Source: Camarhynchus parvulus
Taxonomy: Eukaryota; Chordata; Aves; Passeriformes; Thraupidae
Length of the DNA stretch: 64,000 bases
Direction of reading: 5' to 3'
Assembly (NCBI RefSeq): GCF_901933205.1
Contig: NC_044574.1
Span: 24,648,233-24,712,232, forward strand
In this document: one piece after another, positions 21,941-35,749 of the stretch
Numbering within the stretch: the first letter of the stretch is position 1
Layout: each line of letters starts with the position of its first letter
Position numbers and translations under genes: made by a program
Notes under the pieces: model-generated
Seen by the model: only the letters and a program-made list of their open reading frames with translations
Told to the model about the DNA's origin: nothing
Database searches by the model: none

Positions 21941-24900
21941 TCTTTATACATTTCTCTTTATACATTCAATATCTGTTATGTCACAGTGAGTGTTATGTTC
22001 TGAAGCATGCAATCACTCACCAAAGTTATTTTAGATGGGTTTTATAAATAGCTGTTCTGTACACTTGATACCACCATTGATTGTAGAAGCAGCTCTGAAC
22101 ATACCATCATTGCATGTTTCCCCAGTATAATACTTTTAAACTGAGTAATTTCATGTTACTTAGTGTCATCCTATTTCCTTCAGAAGAATAAGCTTCTAAA
22201 GGTTTGTTTCATCTCTGCCAAAAGCAGGGTGCAGGGAAAAATGATTTCTGCACAGCACATGACTCAATATAACATGATACAGCCTTCAAGGAAAGAGTTA
22301 ATCCCAGACACCAAGTAAAGAAAGAGCTGAAAATGCGCCTGACTTTTCAGAACAGAACAAAAATGAAGGTATTCTTTTCACACAGATGGAGTTGGAAAAA
22401 AAAAACCCTTCTGTTTTTTTTTACAGCACAGGAGAATAAACTCTGACAAAGCAGTTATTTGATGGGCTAGGGGTCCTGTGGCAAAGGCTGATTAGAGATG
22501 ATATCTTTGTGTTGATGAAAGGAGCCCATGTTCTTTTCTTCATCCTCTTGGCTATCTGCATTGGTACTGAGGCAATAAATCAGACTATGCACAAGGGAAC
22601 TCCTGAAGGAATGATCTCTTCCAAAGCAGAGGTCAAGGGCCTTGACGTGTGACAGTATTTAGTAATGGGGAAAGTGGCACCCACTGTCAAAATAAGGGAC
22701 ATCTTTTTAGCTTAACTAAGACCAAATTAAGTGTGGATATTTTAGTTTTTGTGGGAAAATTTTAGTTTTTGCAGTACTTAGTGAGAGAAAGGAGTCAGAT
22801 CCTGGACCAGTACTCTTGCAGTGATGATGCCAGAAGATAGATTTTGAAAATAGAGAATTGTAATCCAATCCTTTCAGGTTTTAATGTCAAAACTGAATGT
22901 TTCAACTGTGAGATAGGATTTGAGGATGCACCCCTAGTCACCAAATAGTCTCCTACTATTTATCTCTTTGAGCAGCTCACAGACACAGCTCATGAAGAGG
23001 TGATGTCAGAACTAAGATCCATATAAACCCCTTGAAAACATTAATAACATTTCCACACATAAAATTTCACTTACAGTGTTAGCACCACATTTTTCATGTT
23101 GTGTTTGAGAGATATCACCATGAAATTAAGCCATGTCTTTTCAGAGCAAAACAGATAAGCCAAATCTGCTGGGATCCTGTGATATGTGAATATATATTTC
23201 TATGTGTAATGTTCCACAGACTATACAATCTGTTCATTTGCATAAAAATATTTAAACTGAATTCCAGTTAGGTCAAAAGGCTTTAGTCTTTAGTTAAACC
23301 TTTAGCTTTTCTGTGTGTTACAATAACCATAACTTTGAGACCTTTTTCGTAACTGTAGTTTAATTAAAACTGGACAGCCCTGATTTTATATTTTATTTCC
23401 CAAAGATTGTTGCTTCCCAAGCAGAATTATCATCTGAGCTGCACTAAATATGGTGCCTGTCTGCTTCTGTCTTCTTGCATTACAACAATATGAACACTGA
23501 TGTTACCAGCTCTGAAAAAAATGGACTTTTGAGTGTTCCCTTATTGCATATGGCATCATCTTGCCTCAAGCCTTCAAATCATTGAAGCAAATGTGCCCCA
23601 TGCATAAAAAACCTTTTAATAAAATGCTTAGGAGTTAGAATAAATTAGAATATAAAGAAATAGATTATTTTAAACATACAGTGTGCTATCTTGTGCGCAA
23701 AACAAACTAAAGAATAACCTATTCCCACTTTAATATATCTTGGATTTCTCTAACCCTTTTTAGGTCAGAAGAGGTACATCCTTATACATGTGGAACTTTT
23801 CGACTGACTGTATTCTTTAGACTGACTGTAAAATAGAGTTGTTTTATGATCTATTAAAGGTATTACTTGGTTTTGCTGAAAATTGGGGTCGCTTTCAGAA
23901 GGCCCTGGTTGCTAAGTCTCATTCTGTATCTTGACAGTACTTTTTGATTGTACATTCAGACAGTTGCACAGAGTGCCTGTGCAATTGTAATTCTTACCTC
24001 TTTAAAGAAAATAAAGAGACCTTACTTCCTACAATCTGCCTTAAGCAGAGCTGCATATCTGCCTTCAGCTGTACTATGTCTGATTTGGGAACTAGCAAAT
24101 CTGTCACTTGTCTCCACATCCAAACTAGTGCCAGGAACATGCTCCACAAGAAAATATTTATTTGTGTGTCTGCTTGAACATTTTCTGGTGAACATGTCCT
24201 TTACTTGATGAAGGAAGATAAAGAGTTACTTGTGTTTCCAACAATGAATTAAGACTATCAGCAGAAAGATTGATGTCTTTCTCCATGACACAGGAGCTTG
24301 AAGGGGCACAAGGCTCCTGAGGGAAGCATCTGGATTTGTACTTAACACAGAATAATGTATTTTTTTTTTGCCAGGTCAGTTTCTTGACAGGGCACAGCAA
24401 AAAGAATCTTCTCTCACTTTCTGTGGCTTTGGAGAGGGCATGAATTTTGTTGGCTGATGTCTAACTTTAAATTTTTATATGTCTTAGGCATCTTAAATTA
24501 TATTGCTAATTTTAATGCATTTAATGATGCTTTGAAAATTATATTTCTACTTTACCTGACAAGGAAATAAGTCTCCTAAAGACTTCTTAGTTACTGCCAA
24601 ACTCCCTCTGTGGAGCTTGAGAATGCTGAGAGCGATAATATGATAAAGTAGTCTTTCCAGTCCCTCCTAAAAGCTAATTGTTTCCTGATAAAAACATTGC
24701 CTTACAAGAGTCCTACTCTTCTGAAAAGCTCACCCATACTATGCATTCAAATAAAGCAGGAGATTTGAACAGGAAGCATTTTAAAATTATATTCATGCCC
24801 TAGCTACTCGGTTTTGATGTATTTCTTGGAGCTCAGATCCAGGGAAGGGAATTTGCAATGTCTTGTCTAAATGGTTCCTGGGAGCCTTACCAGCCTTACT

Positions 24901-27900
24901 ACTCTGCACATTAAAAGCTGTCTGAAATTTGGAATTCAAAACATTTTTAACTCAAATAGTTTTCTGAAAATTGTTGAGGATAAATTTTCACACTTCCCTG
25001 CTTCTTTAAGCAGATTTATGGGGTTTTTTTAATATCTAGATACACTACTGTCATCTGAAGGAAGGGGTTTTTTAGGTGAAACTCTCAGCTGTGATTACTA
25101 TTAAAAAGCTTGTTAGCCTCACAAACCAAATAAATTCATCTTTATATATATACAGCAGGAATCTACATAGCCTTATTTGAACATGTTTTTAAATTAGTTT
25201 GTACAAACCCACAAAACGATACCATGCATTTTATGTAATTAATATTTCAGGCTAAATGCATAAACCATCCAAGAAGCAGGGAGCAGAAATTAGTACCTAC
25301 CTTCTTTCCAGTAAGTGCTCTCACTGAGGGGTCGCCAGACCTCATTCTTTCAAGAACTTCTTGATCACATAAGTCCTAAACTATTTCCAACAGTGTCTAA
25401 ATTTCAACAGGAACTTGTAGGTCAGGGTATTGCCCCAGCTGCTGGAAATACAGATCTCTCACTGTGAAGGAATTGAACATAGGTAAGTGCTATAAAAAAG
25501 GATGGGAAGATGTATTGTCATGCTCTCTTGATTCTTACATGATTTAGAAGAAATTCAAAATTGCCCCTCTGAAGGATTTTGTCATTCTGTTTTAAAAACA
25601 ATAGTCAGGGCTGCAATTCTGAAGCAAACTTTCTAAACCCCAAAGGATTCTGAAAATAATGATTGACACCAAACTCAGGGTTCAAGGACACAGCTAACTG
25701 GGATAGTTGCAATTCTTATCTTCCCAGGACAACTGGGGGTTTTTTGTTATCTAAAGCATTTTGTTATCAAAGCATTTTGCATCTAAACTAAATCTCTTCA
25801 CTGATTGCAGTGAGCATTCATCACTGTAGTGAACAATCATCGCTCAGTTGTACCTCTAAACATTACTCTAAAGGATCTTGGTTAACTATATAATTATTGC
25901 TTTCTCAAAATCACAGTGGATTATATCACACGGCCTCTGGAGCACATTATCTATTTGTTTTAAGACAGTGACTTCCATAAAAATTTGTCTGTGTTATAAG
26001 CACAGCAGTACTTACTCACAATGAGAATATTGCTATTTCCTGACTGGTTGCTGTTATCAAGCTGAGGTTCTGTGGAGGATGCTATTACCTGGAAGTTTGA
26101 TATCAGGACTTCCTACAACTATTGGTTCCTGCATTTGGATCCTCATCATTGGACATTATTTTCCACACTTTTGTCTTATTTGTCTTCCTAGGCTCCAGCC
26201 AAATAGCTCACTGTCCTGAAAGCTGGATTACAGTACCCCACCTGTAACTCTCCAGAAAAAATTTGGAATTGAATCCATGAAAAGCAATGACTTCCACCTT
26301 CATGGATGCAAAATAGCAGCTTCAGCTGTATCAATTTTCGAAAGAAATGAGGAAAAAAAAAAGACTGGCCAGAGAATATTTTCCCCCCTCTTATTCTGCC
26401 TTTCCTCAAAGCTGAGTTTAAAAAAAAGATTTACCATGTAAACTTTTTCACTTGGGAAGTTGTTTTAAATTTTGAATACAGGGGCTTAGTCCTTGGAAAG
26501 TATATCTGGATCATATTTTGGTTCTATTAGATCTTTTCTCCTTATTTCCTTTGTGTTGAAAATCTAGCCTTATTTTAAAGAAACGATTGGTTATTGTTCA
26601 AATGAAGATTGGTGGACATATGAATTATTATTTCTCATAAATGATATGAGAAGCAAGAGAATGTGACCATGCTTCTTCTCATCCTTTTTTATAGCACTTA
26701 CTTTTTTATGTTTGTCCAATTTCCTCTCGGCGACAGACCTATACTACAAAGCAAATTGTCTATGTGAAACCCACCTTTTTTCTTTTCTTGTATCTTTCTG
26801 TTTGTATCCTGTTCTATTCTCTTTCACTATCTCATTTTTTCTTCAACTAAGAAGTTTAAAGGTGTTAGAAAAAGCTGCCTAGATGCTACTTTCTCCCATT
26901 CTTCCATGCCAACAGACCAAGAGCCAACTTTGACAGAGTTGATGTTTTCACATCTTACTGTCTTGATTGTTTCATTTTATGCCATACTGCAGGAAAGAAA
27001 AATTGTTCTACAGCTGTATTTCTGCTAAGGATTTTAATCCTTTCTAGCTGGCCCAAGAGTGCTGCTCATCTCTAAAAACAGTTTTGCAGAACTTTCTTAT
27101 TAAGCAACTGTTGCACTGCATTGTTAGTACTACTTCCCAGCAGTCCCTGACAATTCTCTCTTCAGGGAAAATGGGATAAGGTTTCTTCATTTTCTGGAAA
27201 ATGTTCTACATCTCAGAATATTTGGATCCCTTTTTAGCCCTGCTCTCAAAATGAATGCCAGTAAAGAGAGCTTGGCTCTTGCTTCAAGCTTGCCACGCTA
27301 AAGTTGTGGTAAATGACTATTGTCTGAGGAGACATCTCAGATACTTGGTATCTGAAAAAAATACTGTAATAACTGGGAAGTGTCTGACACACAGGGAAGC
27401 CTACCACAAAACCCAATCGAATGCTCCCTGAAAGAGGGAAGTTATTCTTGAATTTCACTTGTTCTGCATAACTTCTTCTCATAATGGTGCAACAGCCTAG
27501 CAAATAATTTTTCAACACCTATATGTACAAAATGCACTCTATATTGTTGAGTGGTTTATCACAATAATAAATGAAAAATTATAGGGGCAGAACTGCAGGA
27601 GGATATATCAGGCCTTGCTAGTAGCCTAGCACCACCCTGCAAAACATTTTTCTGGCTTTCATTTATCACTCCTGTGAAAATTATAAAAAGTAACATTTTC
27701 TCAGTAGATTTTATCTTTCTCCATTTTATTTTAATATTAATATGGATCTGGACTGTTTCTATAGCAAGTAGTGTTAGAGATGCTAATCATGGCTATTCAT
27801 CCAGAAGTTATGGTAGATAATCAGAAAAAATGCTGATGAAGCATCTTCTGATATTACTTGAACTTTTATTCAGTAGATTTTATTACTCCTATTCACAGCA

Positions 27901-28603
27901 GTTAGCAAATAAATTACATTCATGGTTTTAAGAGTGCACTGATGCTGGATGTTAATTCATGCTTATTGTAGGAACTTGTAAAATATCTTCTTGATAAAGT
28001 GACCAAAGAGAAGGAGTGAATAATTTTTGAGTTTGGTGAAATGTTGATCAAACAAAGCATTGATCAAAGCATTTTTACAGTATTTTTATACTTTTCAACT
28101 GAATCTATTTGTAGCTCTGAAAATCTGTCAAAATAGCAGTCTGTAAGGAAATAACTGCCTTTCCTTACTTATTAGTATGACATATTATGGGTGGTGATGC
28201 TCACAGATACTCACAGAGCCACACCTAAAGTTTTATAAAGACATCCCAATTCTCTGGTCAGACATTTTTCAAGCATTAGACTGGTTTGAGACTGTGTTCT
28301 CAACACACGGTGATCCTACCTTTAATGGATCACATAACAGCTGGAACTTTATAGAAGACATGCATAATGTGGATTGAGTAACTCGAATTACTGATATAAT
28401 TATGACTGTCTTATGATGTATAATTATCTGCACAAAGAGCCCATATAATACAATAACTCTGTCCAAGGGGCTACAGCTTGTCTTTAATGTGACAATAATG
28501 TTAAGTACTTTTATGAAGCTCTTTCTAAACACTAACTAATTAATCCTTACAACACTCTTGTGAAGTGCATTTGTGAAGAGTCTTGAGCTTAAATTGTGAG
28601 CAA

Positions 28604-28630
28604 TTAGGGTTAGGGTTAGGGTTAAGGTTA
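28604..28630. repeat. interstitial telomere-like repeat
   Basis: TTAGGG appears three times in tandem, followed by the degenerate unit TTAAGG and TTA. This is the vertebrate telomere motif inside an AT-rich region. Short internal arrays can mark old break repair with telomerase involvement or chance expansion. Confidence 0.9.
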
Positions 28631-29945
28631 TATTTCTTGTAATATTATCTCACATTTCGCAGTGTGTTCTTGAAGGATTTAATTTGAAAGAACTGTATTA
28701 AAAATATATTTTTATATTAACAAAAAGCGATTTAAAAAAGTATTTTTGCCATCTTTGTACAAAAGAAGGAAGTTCTGAACCCAAATATTCTGGCCTGAAG
28801 TAGCTTGCATTCACTTGTTGGGTTGGAACAATGTATGAAGATCTCAACAGATCTTTAGCAGAATACAAAATATATTCATGTAAAATTTGAGGATAATAGT
28901 CAAAATCTTCTGGGCAAAGAATTGGGTCATAAATCTACAGGGATTGGCTACCCTGAGGGAGAGAAATTGCTCTGAGATTTTGGATAGTTTTGGTTTTAAG
29001 CTTCAGTAGCAGAAAAGTTTCTAAAGAAAGGGAGGAGAAGAGAGTGCCCTGCAACCCCGGCTTGCTTTTCATTAAAGAAGGATAAGGGCATATTCTGATT
29101 AACAGGAGAAATAATTAAAGGAATTGTGTTTTCTCAGAGGTCACAAGATCAGACTTACATGATCCCAAACACAATCACTGAACAAAGCCATTAGACATCT
29201 TATTCAAGGAAAATACATGAATGCTATAGCTGGTGATGCAATCATATGGATTACACTCTTAATTCTTTTTATTGTCTTCCTTAAAATTTTGTGGATTTTA
29301 TAAATTTTCTTACAAAAAGGAGGGAAAAATAACTTAGTAGAGTCAACAGCTAGTTTAATGTCCCTTCTGAAGACTTTAGCAGCTTTCTAAAGCCTTACTA
29401 TGAATCACCATGAAGGAAAAAATTCGATTTGCATGGGAGAGGGGGTATTTTAATTTAATTTTATTTCCAATTGACCCTTTCACTTGATAGATTTTAGTGC
29501 TTTCACCATGAAATACATTTTATTTAATCTAAGCATAAGGACACTTAATTATATTGGAGGAGTTCTTAATTATGCCATTTCAAATAATGGTGGAACTTCT
29601 TTTTGTGTGAGACTAATCAAAGGTAAAAGAAGTCAGAGTGTACTTTGGAATGAAATTGGAATGCTTTTGTGCTCTGGTGATTTCACACCAAGCAAATAGT
29701 CCTCAAAGAACTCTTGATGATCTTCCTAGATACAATTTTAAGGTCTGAACATTTCCTTTATACCAGGTGAATGTTTATTATGTCTACTTATTAATCTCTA
29801 ATCATACCTACTGTGTTCCTGTACAAACTCAGAAGGGATGAGGAGACATAGATATTAACCATGATCAACCACTTGAATTGCCCAGTGCTTCCCCTAAAAA
29901 GCAGCTACCAAAAATAAATGTTTCTTCAGATAGTTTATATCTTAA
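28631..29945. other. AT-rich stretch, nothing recognised
   Basis: There is no supported gene or repeat. Open frames of 70 codons or fewer have no supporting context. Confidence 0.55.
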
Positions 29946-29949
29946 CCTT

Positions 29950-30566
29950 GTTTTTGTCAGTATTTTTGATGTCCTGAGAGGGAGACCATGCTGCTTTGGG
30001 ATGGGGTAGGATTCATTTTCTTCATGGTCACTAGTATGGGTCTGTGTTTTAGATGAATGCTAAACCAGTGGTAAAAATATAGGGATATTTTCGTTACTGC
30101 TGAATGGGGCTTGCACGGCATCAAGGCCATTTCTGCTCCTCACCTGCAAGAAGGCTGGGCACACACACGAATTTGGGAGGGGACACAACCAGGACAGGTG
30201 ACCCCAACTGACCCAAGGGATATTCCAGACTGTATGGAGTGGTTCTCAGTATATAATGCTGAGGGATGAAGAAGGAATGGGAGGCATTTGGGGTGGTAGG
30301 GGTGGTTTTCCCCAGTCAGCGTGACACATGGTGAAGCGCTGCTTTCCTGGACATGGCTGAGCACATGCCTGCCCATGGGAAGTGGTGCAGGCACTTGTAA
30401 GGTTTTGTTTGCGTGCAAGTCTTTTGTTTTCCTTATTAAGCTGTCTTAAACTAAACCCAAGAGTTTCTCACTTTTGCCTTTCTGATTCCCTCCCCCATTC
30501 TGACGTGAGGGGAGTGAGTGAATGTCTGAGTGAAGCTCAGTTGCCAGCTGGGGTTAGACCTTGACA
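29950..30566 (+). mobile_element. solo LTR of an avian ERVL-type retrovirus
   Basis: The block matches the avian ERVL LTR pattern in order: ATGCTGCTTTGGGATGGGG with TTCATTTTCTTCATGG; GCTTGCACGGCATCAAGGCC; GGGACACAACCAGGACAGGTG with GACCCAAGGGATATTCC; TATATAA at 30250-30256; CCTTATTAAGCTGTC; GAGTTTCTCACTTTTGCC; and the end GCCAGCTGGGGTTAGACC to TTGACA. TATATAA fits a promoter and ATTAAG at 30435-30440 a weak polyadenylation signal. No internal region follows, so it is a solo LTR left by recombination. The left boundary is uncertain and I found no clean target duplication, so it is older than the 2.9-9.4 kb element. Confidence 0.82.
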
Positions 30567-30569
30567 AGG

Positions 30570-33500
30570 TCAGTGCATGTGGTTATAGAAGTTGATAAGA
30601 GAGATACAAAAACATTTTCAGAGACAAAAAACCCTTTACACCTTATTAAGCAAACATGCAAAGAAAATACTTTTCTCTTTACTGGAATTTGGTTTTAAAT
30701 TTAATGCCAGAAGTCAGACTGTACAGACAATTAGGATGAAATGCTCAGCCCCTGTAAAACTACCAGCAGAATTGCTCCTAATTTTCTTTAAGGCAAAGAT
30801 ATATGGTAAGTAGCTTTCTTAGATAAACACAGGGGATATTCACACAAAAATTTGAGATTTCAAGTTTTAAATGTGCTTTAAAGAAATTTAATTTTCCCTA
30901 TAATATTCTAATTTTTTTTTCTTAGGGGCATGCTTATATTGCCTTCCAATGTGCTGTTTCATCTTGGTAAGTTTTATTATTTAAGAGTGTAAATCAGTTC
31001 TTACATGTTTCAATAAATCTTGTTCTTATTTCAATTAATAAAAGAATATATGTAAATTAAATAAATCTGTTGTTCAAGCATAGCACATATAATATCTCAC
31101 AGAGTTCTACAACATCCTGCCTTTTTTATGCAGAGAAAATATCACAGCTTCCTTTGAGATAGGGATGGGCATAGTAGATTCACAAAATTTAAAACTCCTA
31201 ATAAAACTTAGAATTGAACCAGGGACTACAGAATTCTTGAAGCATCCATAGCCATGTCCAAATCTTTTTCATATGATTTTCCTTACCAAAAAAAAAAACC
31301 CAAAACCAAAAAACCCAAAAAAAACCCCAAAAACCAGCTGGTAGCAGTTCTGTTCTTAGGCTTCTATTCTTCTGTAACTATGCAGCCATCTGTAAATTCA
31401 ACACTTTTTGTTGTGTTGAAAAGGTGGATGGATTAGGCTAAATTAATATATTTTTCTTTCTGAATGAAAATGTAATGATAAATATTTGAGAGTATGTGTC
31501 TTTCTGGATGCAGTCATACCAGTGTTCTTGTGGTTTTATGTCAAAGTTACATTTCTAACAAACACTTCACTGGTGTTTTGAATTACCTTTCAAATAATTC
31601 ACAACTCAAAAAAATATTAGTTTATACAAAACCAGATTGTGTTCTAACTGTAAGACTCTATAACAAACAATATTTGCACCTTGTTAAACAAACATAAACA
31701 GTACTTGGGTCTGGGTAGCCTCTTTTAGCCACCCTGCAAGGATTATCTTGCTGCAGAAAGGGAATTGGCTTGGCCACTGAGGAGTCCCAAACCAACAGCA
31801 AAATAATTTTTAAGTGTTGGAAAAGAAGAACCTTGCAAGTTGTGACATTTGGAAATAATCTGCATAGACATATAAAGTCTTCAGGATACTGTGATCATTG
31901 AGGATATATGCCTTACTCTTTCTATGAATTTGGGATGAACAAAATTAAATCTCCCTTGTAAAGTGGAAACACTGTTGCACCCATGAGGATAGGGGATTTA
32001 CATATTCTTATCACTCAACCTACAATAATATACTCTAAACAGGCTGGTTAATTAGCTGGGGGAAAAAAACAATTTCCTCCTCTTCCTGTAATACTTAGAA
32101 TCGTAGAACTATGATTTAGACAAATTGTCTATAACTGATTTCTGCATGGTGGTTTGTTTTTTTTTACCTGCATTAGGAGTGTCAGAAAAAATGCCTTGGT
32201 AACTTTTGTAACTCACAAAGTCTCAGACGTGAAGCCACAGATTTAATTTAGATGTGCAAAACATCTGAATTCTAGAAAAAAAGGAGATTTTTCTTGAGAT
32301 CTGCAATTAGTTTTTACTAAAAGATGAAGTTCTTTAAACTAAATTCAGCACCAGTAGAGGTTTCATTAATTTTACATTATTTGGTGGTGCTAGGCTTGAC
32401 TATGAGATAGCTTTTACACAATTAATTCCACTTATCCATGAAACATAGGATGCTTATTAAAGCTAGGCTTGAATGGCAGTCCTGGTCAGTACTGCTGGAA
32501 CAGGACAAAGGTATAAAAGAAAAAATTGTGTAAAAGGGCTGTAAAATGTTCTTTAAATCGAATAATAGCACTAGAACTGGTATAAAAGAAGGTGAAAATA
32601 TCTTACAGGAAAAACCAAGTGTCTTGTAGACAAGAATTACACAAATGGAGTATCATAATTAAAAGGTCAGATATTCAGTGACTGATATGAATTTCTGCAA
32701 TAAAGTCATGGCTAGCTAGCAGAAAATGTCAAAGGAACATTAAAAGATGACTGTAACTGATTTGTCTATGTGAGACTATGACCTATTGCTATGCAAAGGC
32801 TGTGGAAAAGGTAGATAGGGATAGTTCCCCTCATTCTGCCTATGTAGCTGTTCTGAGGCATACCACTAACTTAAAAAAAAAAAGTGGTACAAGGAGCTTA
32901 TTGAGAAAATCCTATGAAAAGATGGTCATGACACTTAAAAAAAGACTGAACTCTCAAGGAACTGCTTTTAAAAAGACCTAGAATGGTGCCTGGTGGCATG
33001 GAGAGAGAAAACTAAAAAGGCCCAGTTGGCTTATCTTGGTAAAATTAAGGCTGAGTAAGTGTATGAGCATTGTCTCTAAACAATATATCAGCAACCAACT
33101 TTAGAAAGGTTAAGCAAAAAAAATATCAGCAACAGAAAACATGGACAAAAGAGGACTGCAGGACAGACTCTGTGTAAGTCATAATGTTTCCTCCCACAAC
33201 TAAGATTTGTGATTTTTTCTGATATATTCACACAAAAAATTCTAACTTGGAGTGCAATGACCAGGTTGTTCTATGGTAACATACATTTATGGATTAGGAA
33301 ATTCATGTATCTCACCAGGAATTGAAACAACTCTCAAAAGATCAGAGATAAGCAATTTTATCCTGTTACCTATTCCCTCTATGTTTCAAATCAAAGATAG
33401 CAGATGACCCAGCTAAATATGGAAAATTTAAATACCGAGTAAACATCCTAATAAATTGCCTGCCAGCAACCATTTAAAAAATTATTGCGCTTGGAAACAC

Positions 33501-35205
33501 TGAAATCACCTATGTTGTCAAGAAAGCAAAATTAATTCATAAATGATTTATCCAAACTTAATCTATCACATCTATTATAGATATTAAATAATTTTTCTGG
33601 GTTTTACATATTCATATATTATACACACTTTTAGCTGATGGAATTCCATAATTTCAAAAAGATGGAAACTACTTAAAATCCACATTAGAGTAGTATTAAT
33701 GTAGAAAAAAAAATAGGACTTTTTAGGACCAGCAGTAAATGCATTCCTAAAGGAGCCAATGGGCAGAAAGCCTAATATTTCACATTTCTGTAGTAAACAC
33801 CGTAATGAGGTCCCAGTTCAGGACAAATATTTATAGAACTGCCTTACTCACTTGCTAATCCCTTCCCCCATAGTAGTCACAGCACAGCTCTTCATGTATA
33901 ATGGATGGCTCTGCAAATGTGGATGAAATTCTTATGTCTGCGTGTGAGAGACAATAGCTTTCAGAAAACTGTTAAATGATAGACGAGACCTGAAATCATC
34001 ATGAATAAAATAAAAATTAGTAATGTATTCATTCGGTTTGAATATTTATTTTGATATCAGTTTATATCAGACAAAAATATTACAACCCTCTTTCCCAAAA
34101 AATATCTTGAGTAGAGAATAGACTACCATGCCTTTCTTTACTTATAGAGTTCTCTGTGCAAAATAAGGTGTTTAATAGAAAACAAAAAGCCTGGTTTTGT
34201 TCAAAAGCTTTTTAACTATTCTGGCTTGTACGTGAATGGCTGCTTTTATTTCTTTGCTGTCAATGCATTTTTAATGTTTTTAAATCGTCTTGCTCTTACT
34301 GACTTAGGCTGAAATTCTGCTGGCACCATCTGTGAAAGGTTGCCAAATAGTGTTTAATTTGCCACAGCTGATTTCCCAGTGGAAGAGACAGGTTTTCCCA
34401 AAGTAACTTTATGCATGTAAAAGCAAGAGGGCAGGAAAAATCAGGAAAGTGGGCAATTCAACAGAGCGAACTAAGTGGAGTAAAGTGAAGAAACAGATAT
34501 TTTTGATGTAGGTGCAATAATTTTCTGCCAAGAAAGCAGAGACACTTCCATCTCTTCAGTCTATTCCTATTACATTTCCAAAGGATGAGAGCAATAACTG
34601 TCTTATATTTATGGCAATACCTGTTATTTGCAATACATGGCCACAAAACAGCTGATTGTAATTGATTCTAAATCTTTATAATAACTTTTTTTTTTTTAAA
34701 TTGGAGTTAATTCTCCAATCTTCCTCTGAGATTTGAGGCCAGAAAATTATTTCTTAGATCTTAGGGTTGTAAGGGGACAGAGATCTAGTTAGATCTCATT
34801 GGCCACAAGATACTAAATTTTGTCCATATTATCAGTAGGAAGCCCAAGTATTTTAGACTAAGTTCCTGAAACTGAGCTGTGAATCAGAACCAGGGTATGC
34901 AACTTGAAGAGCTGCTTCCAGCAGGGAACTGATTAGGCAAGCTGCACATAACTGAACAGGAAAAGAAAATCATATCCCACACTGAAACAGAAAATATTTC
35001 ATGGTAACAAAAAAATATGGCAATTAATAGAAATCCAAGTATGCAGATAACTTTAGTTGAGGAGGTAAGGAAAGTCCTTTCTCCTGCCTTATTTCATAAA
35101 GACTCACATTCTACAACATCAGAATTTTCTCTGAAACTCCTGATGATGTATAGCTTCTTTCAGCCCCCACTGATTCCTGTAAGTTTTTGTGCATTTAAGA
35201 ATTCA
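30570..35205. other. AT-rich stretch, nothing recognised
   Basis: There is no gene or classified repeat. A/C-rich low-complexity sequence (31287-31336, AAAACCC-like) is the strand complement in style of the GT tract at 15.5 kb. The rest has scattered A/T runs only. Confidence 0.55.
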
Positions 35206-35211
35206 AAGAGG

Positions 35212-35315
35212 ATGTGGTGGGTTGACCCAGCTATCAGCCAGACACCAACACAGCCACTCACAGACAGGCTGAGGATAGAGAAGGCCTATGGAGGAAACCT
35301 GGTACAAACGCTCTG
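35212..35315. mobile_element. possible LTR fragment beside CR1
   Basis: TGTGGTGGGTTGACCCAGCTATCAGCCAGACACCAACACAGCC resembles the opening of avian LTRs that begin TGTGGTGGGTTGACC. Only about 100 bases are present before CR1 sequence takes over. No second end is visible. Confidence 0.35.
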
Positions 35316-35319
35316 CTCA

Positions 35320-35745
35320 AGCAGGGCCAACTACAGCTTGTTTCCCAGGATGGCAATTAAATGTGTCTAAGAAGGGAGATCCTAGAACTTCTCTGGATAA
35401 ACTGTGCTAGTGCTCAGTCACCCTCACAAATAAAAAGTGTTTACTGACTTTTAGAGAGAACCTCCTTTAGGAGGTTTTAGTTTATGTCTGTTGCAGCTTG
35501 CCCACAGTGCTTGGGCACTGCTGAAAAGAGCCTGGCTCCCTCTTTACACCTTTCCTTCAGGTATTTACATACATTGATAAGATTCCTCACAGAACCTTGT
35601 CTTCTCCAGCCTGAATACCCCCTGCTCTCTTGGCTTTTCCTTATAGGAGAGATGCTCCAATCTCTTAGCCATCTCAGGGGCCACCTTTGCTGGACTATCT
35701 ACAGTATCACCAGGTCTCTGAACACTGGGTAGCCCAAAACCGACT
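35320..35745 (-). mobile_element. CR1 LINE 3' fragment, diverged
   Basis: Reverse-strand CR1 signatures are CTTCTCTGGATAAACTGTGC, AGTGCTCAGTCACCCTCACA, GATAAGATTCCTCACAG, CTTCTCCAGCCTGAATACCC and ATAGGAGAGATGCTCCAATC. The terminal tail repeat is missing and divergence is high, so this is an old 5'- and 3'-eroded copy. The plus-strand 82-codon and minus-strand 78-codon frames are by-products. Confidence 0.85.
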
Positions 35746-35749
35746 GAGA

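Larger units (their letters stand above)
17946..28600. other. long AT-rich stretch without recognised genes
   Basis: About 10.7 kb with no gene or classified mobile element that I can support. It holds a short tandem duplication (18964-18996), a G-run (19459-19475), an inverted repeat (21890-21940) and a purine/pyrimidine-asymmetric patch (19850-20280). A 152-codon minus frame in that last patch is probably compositional. Confidence 0.55.
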
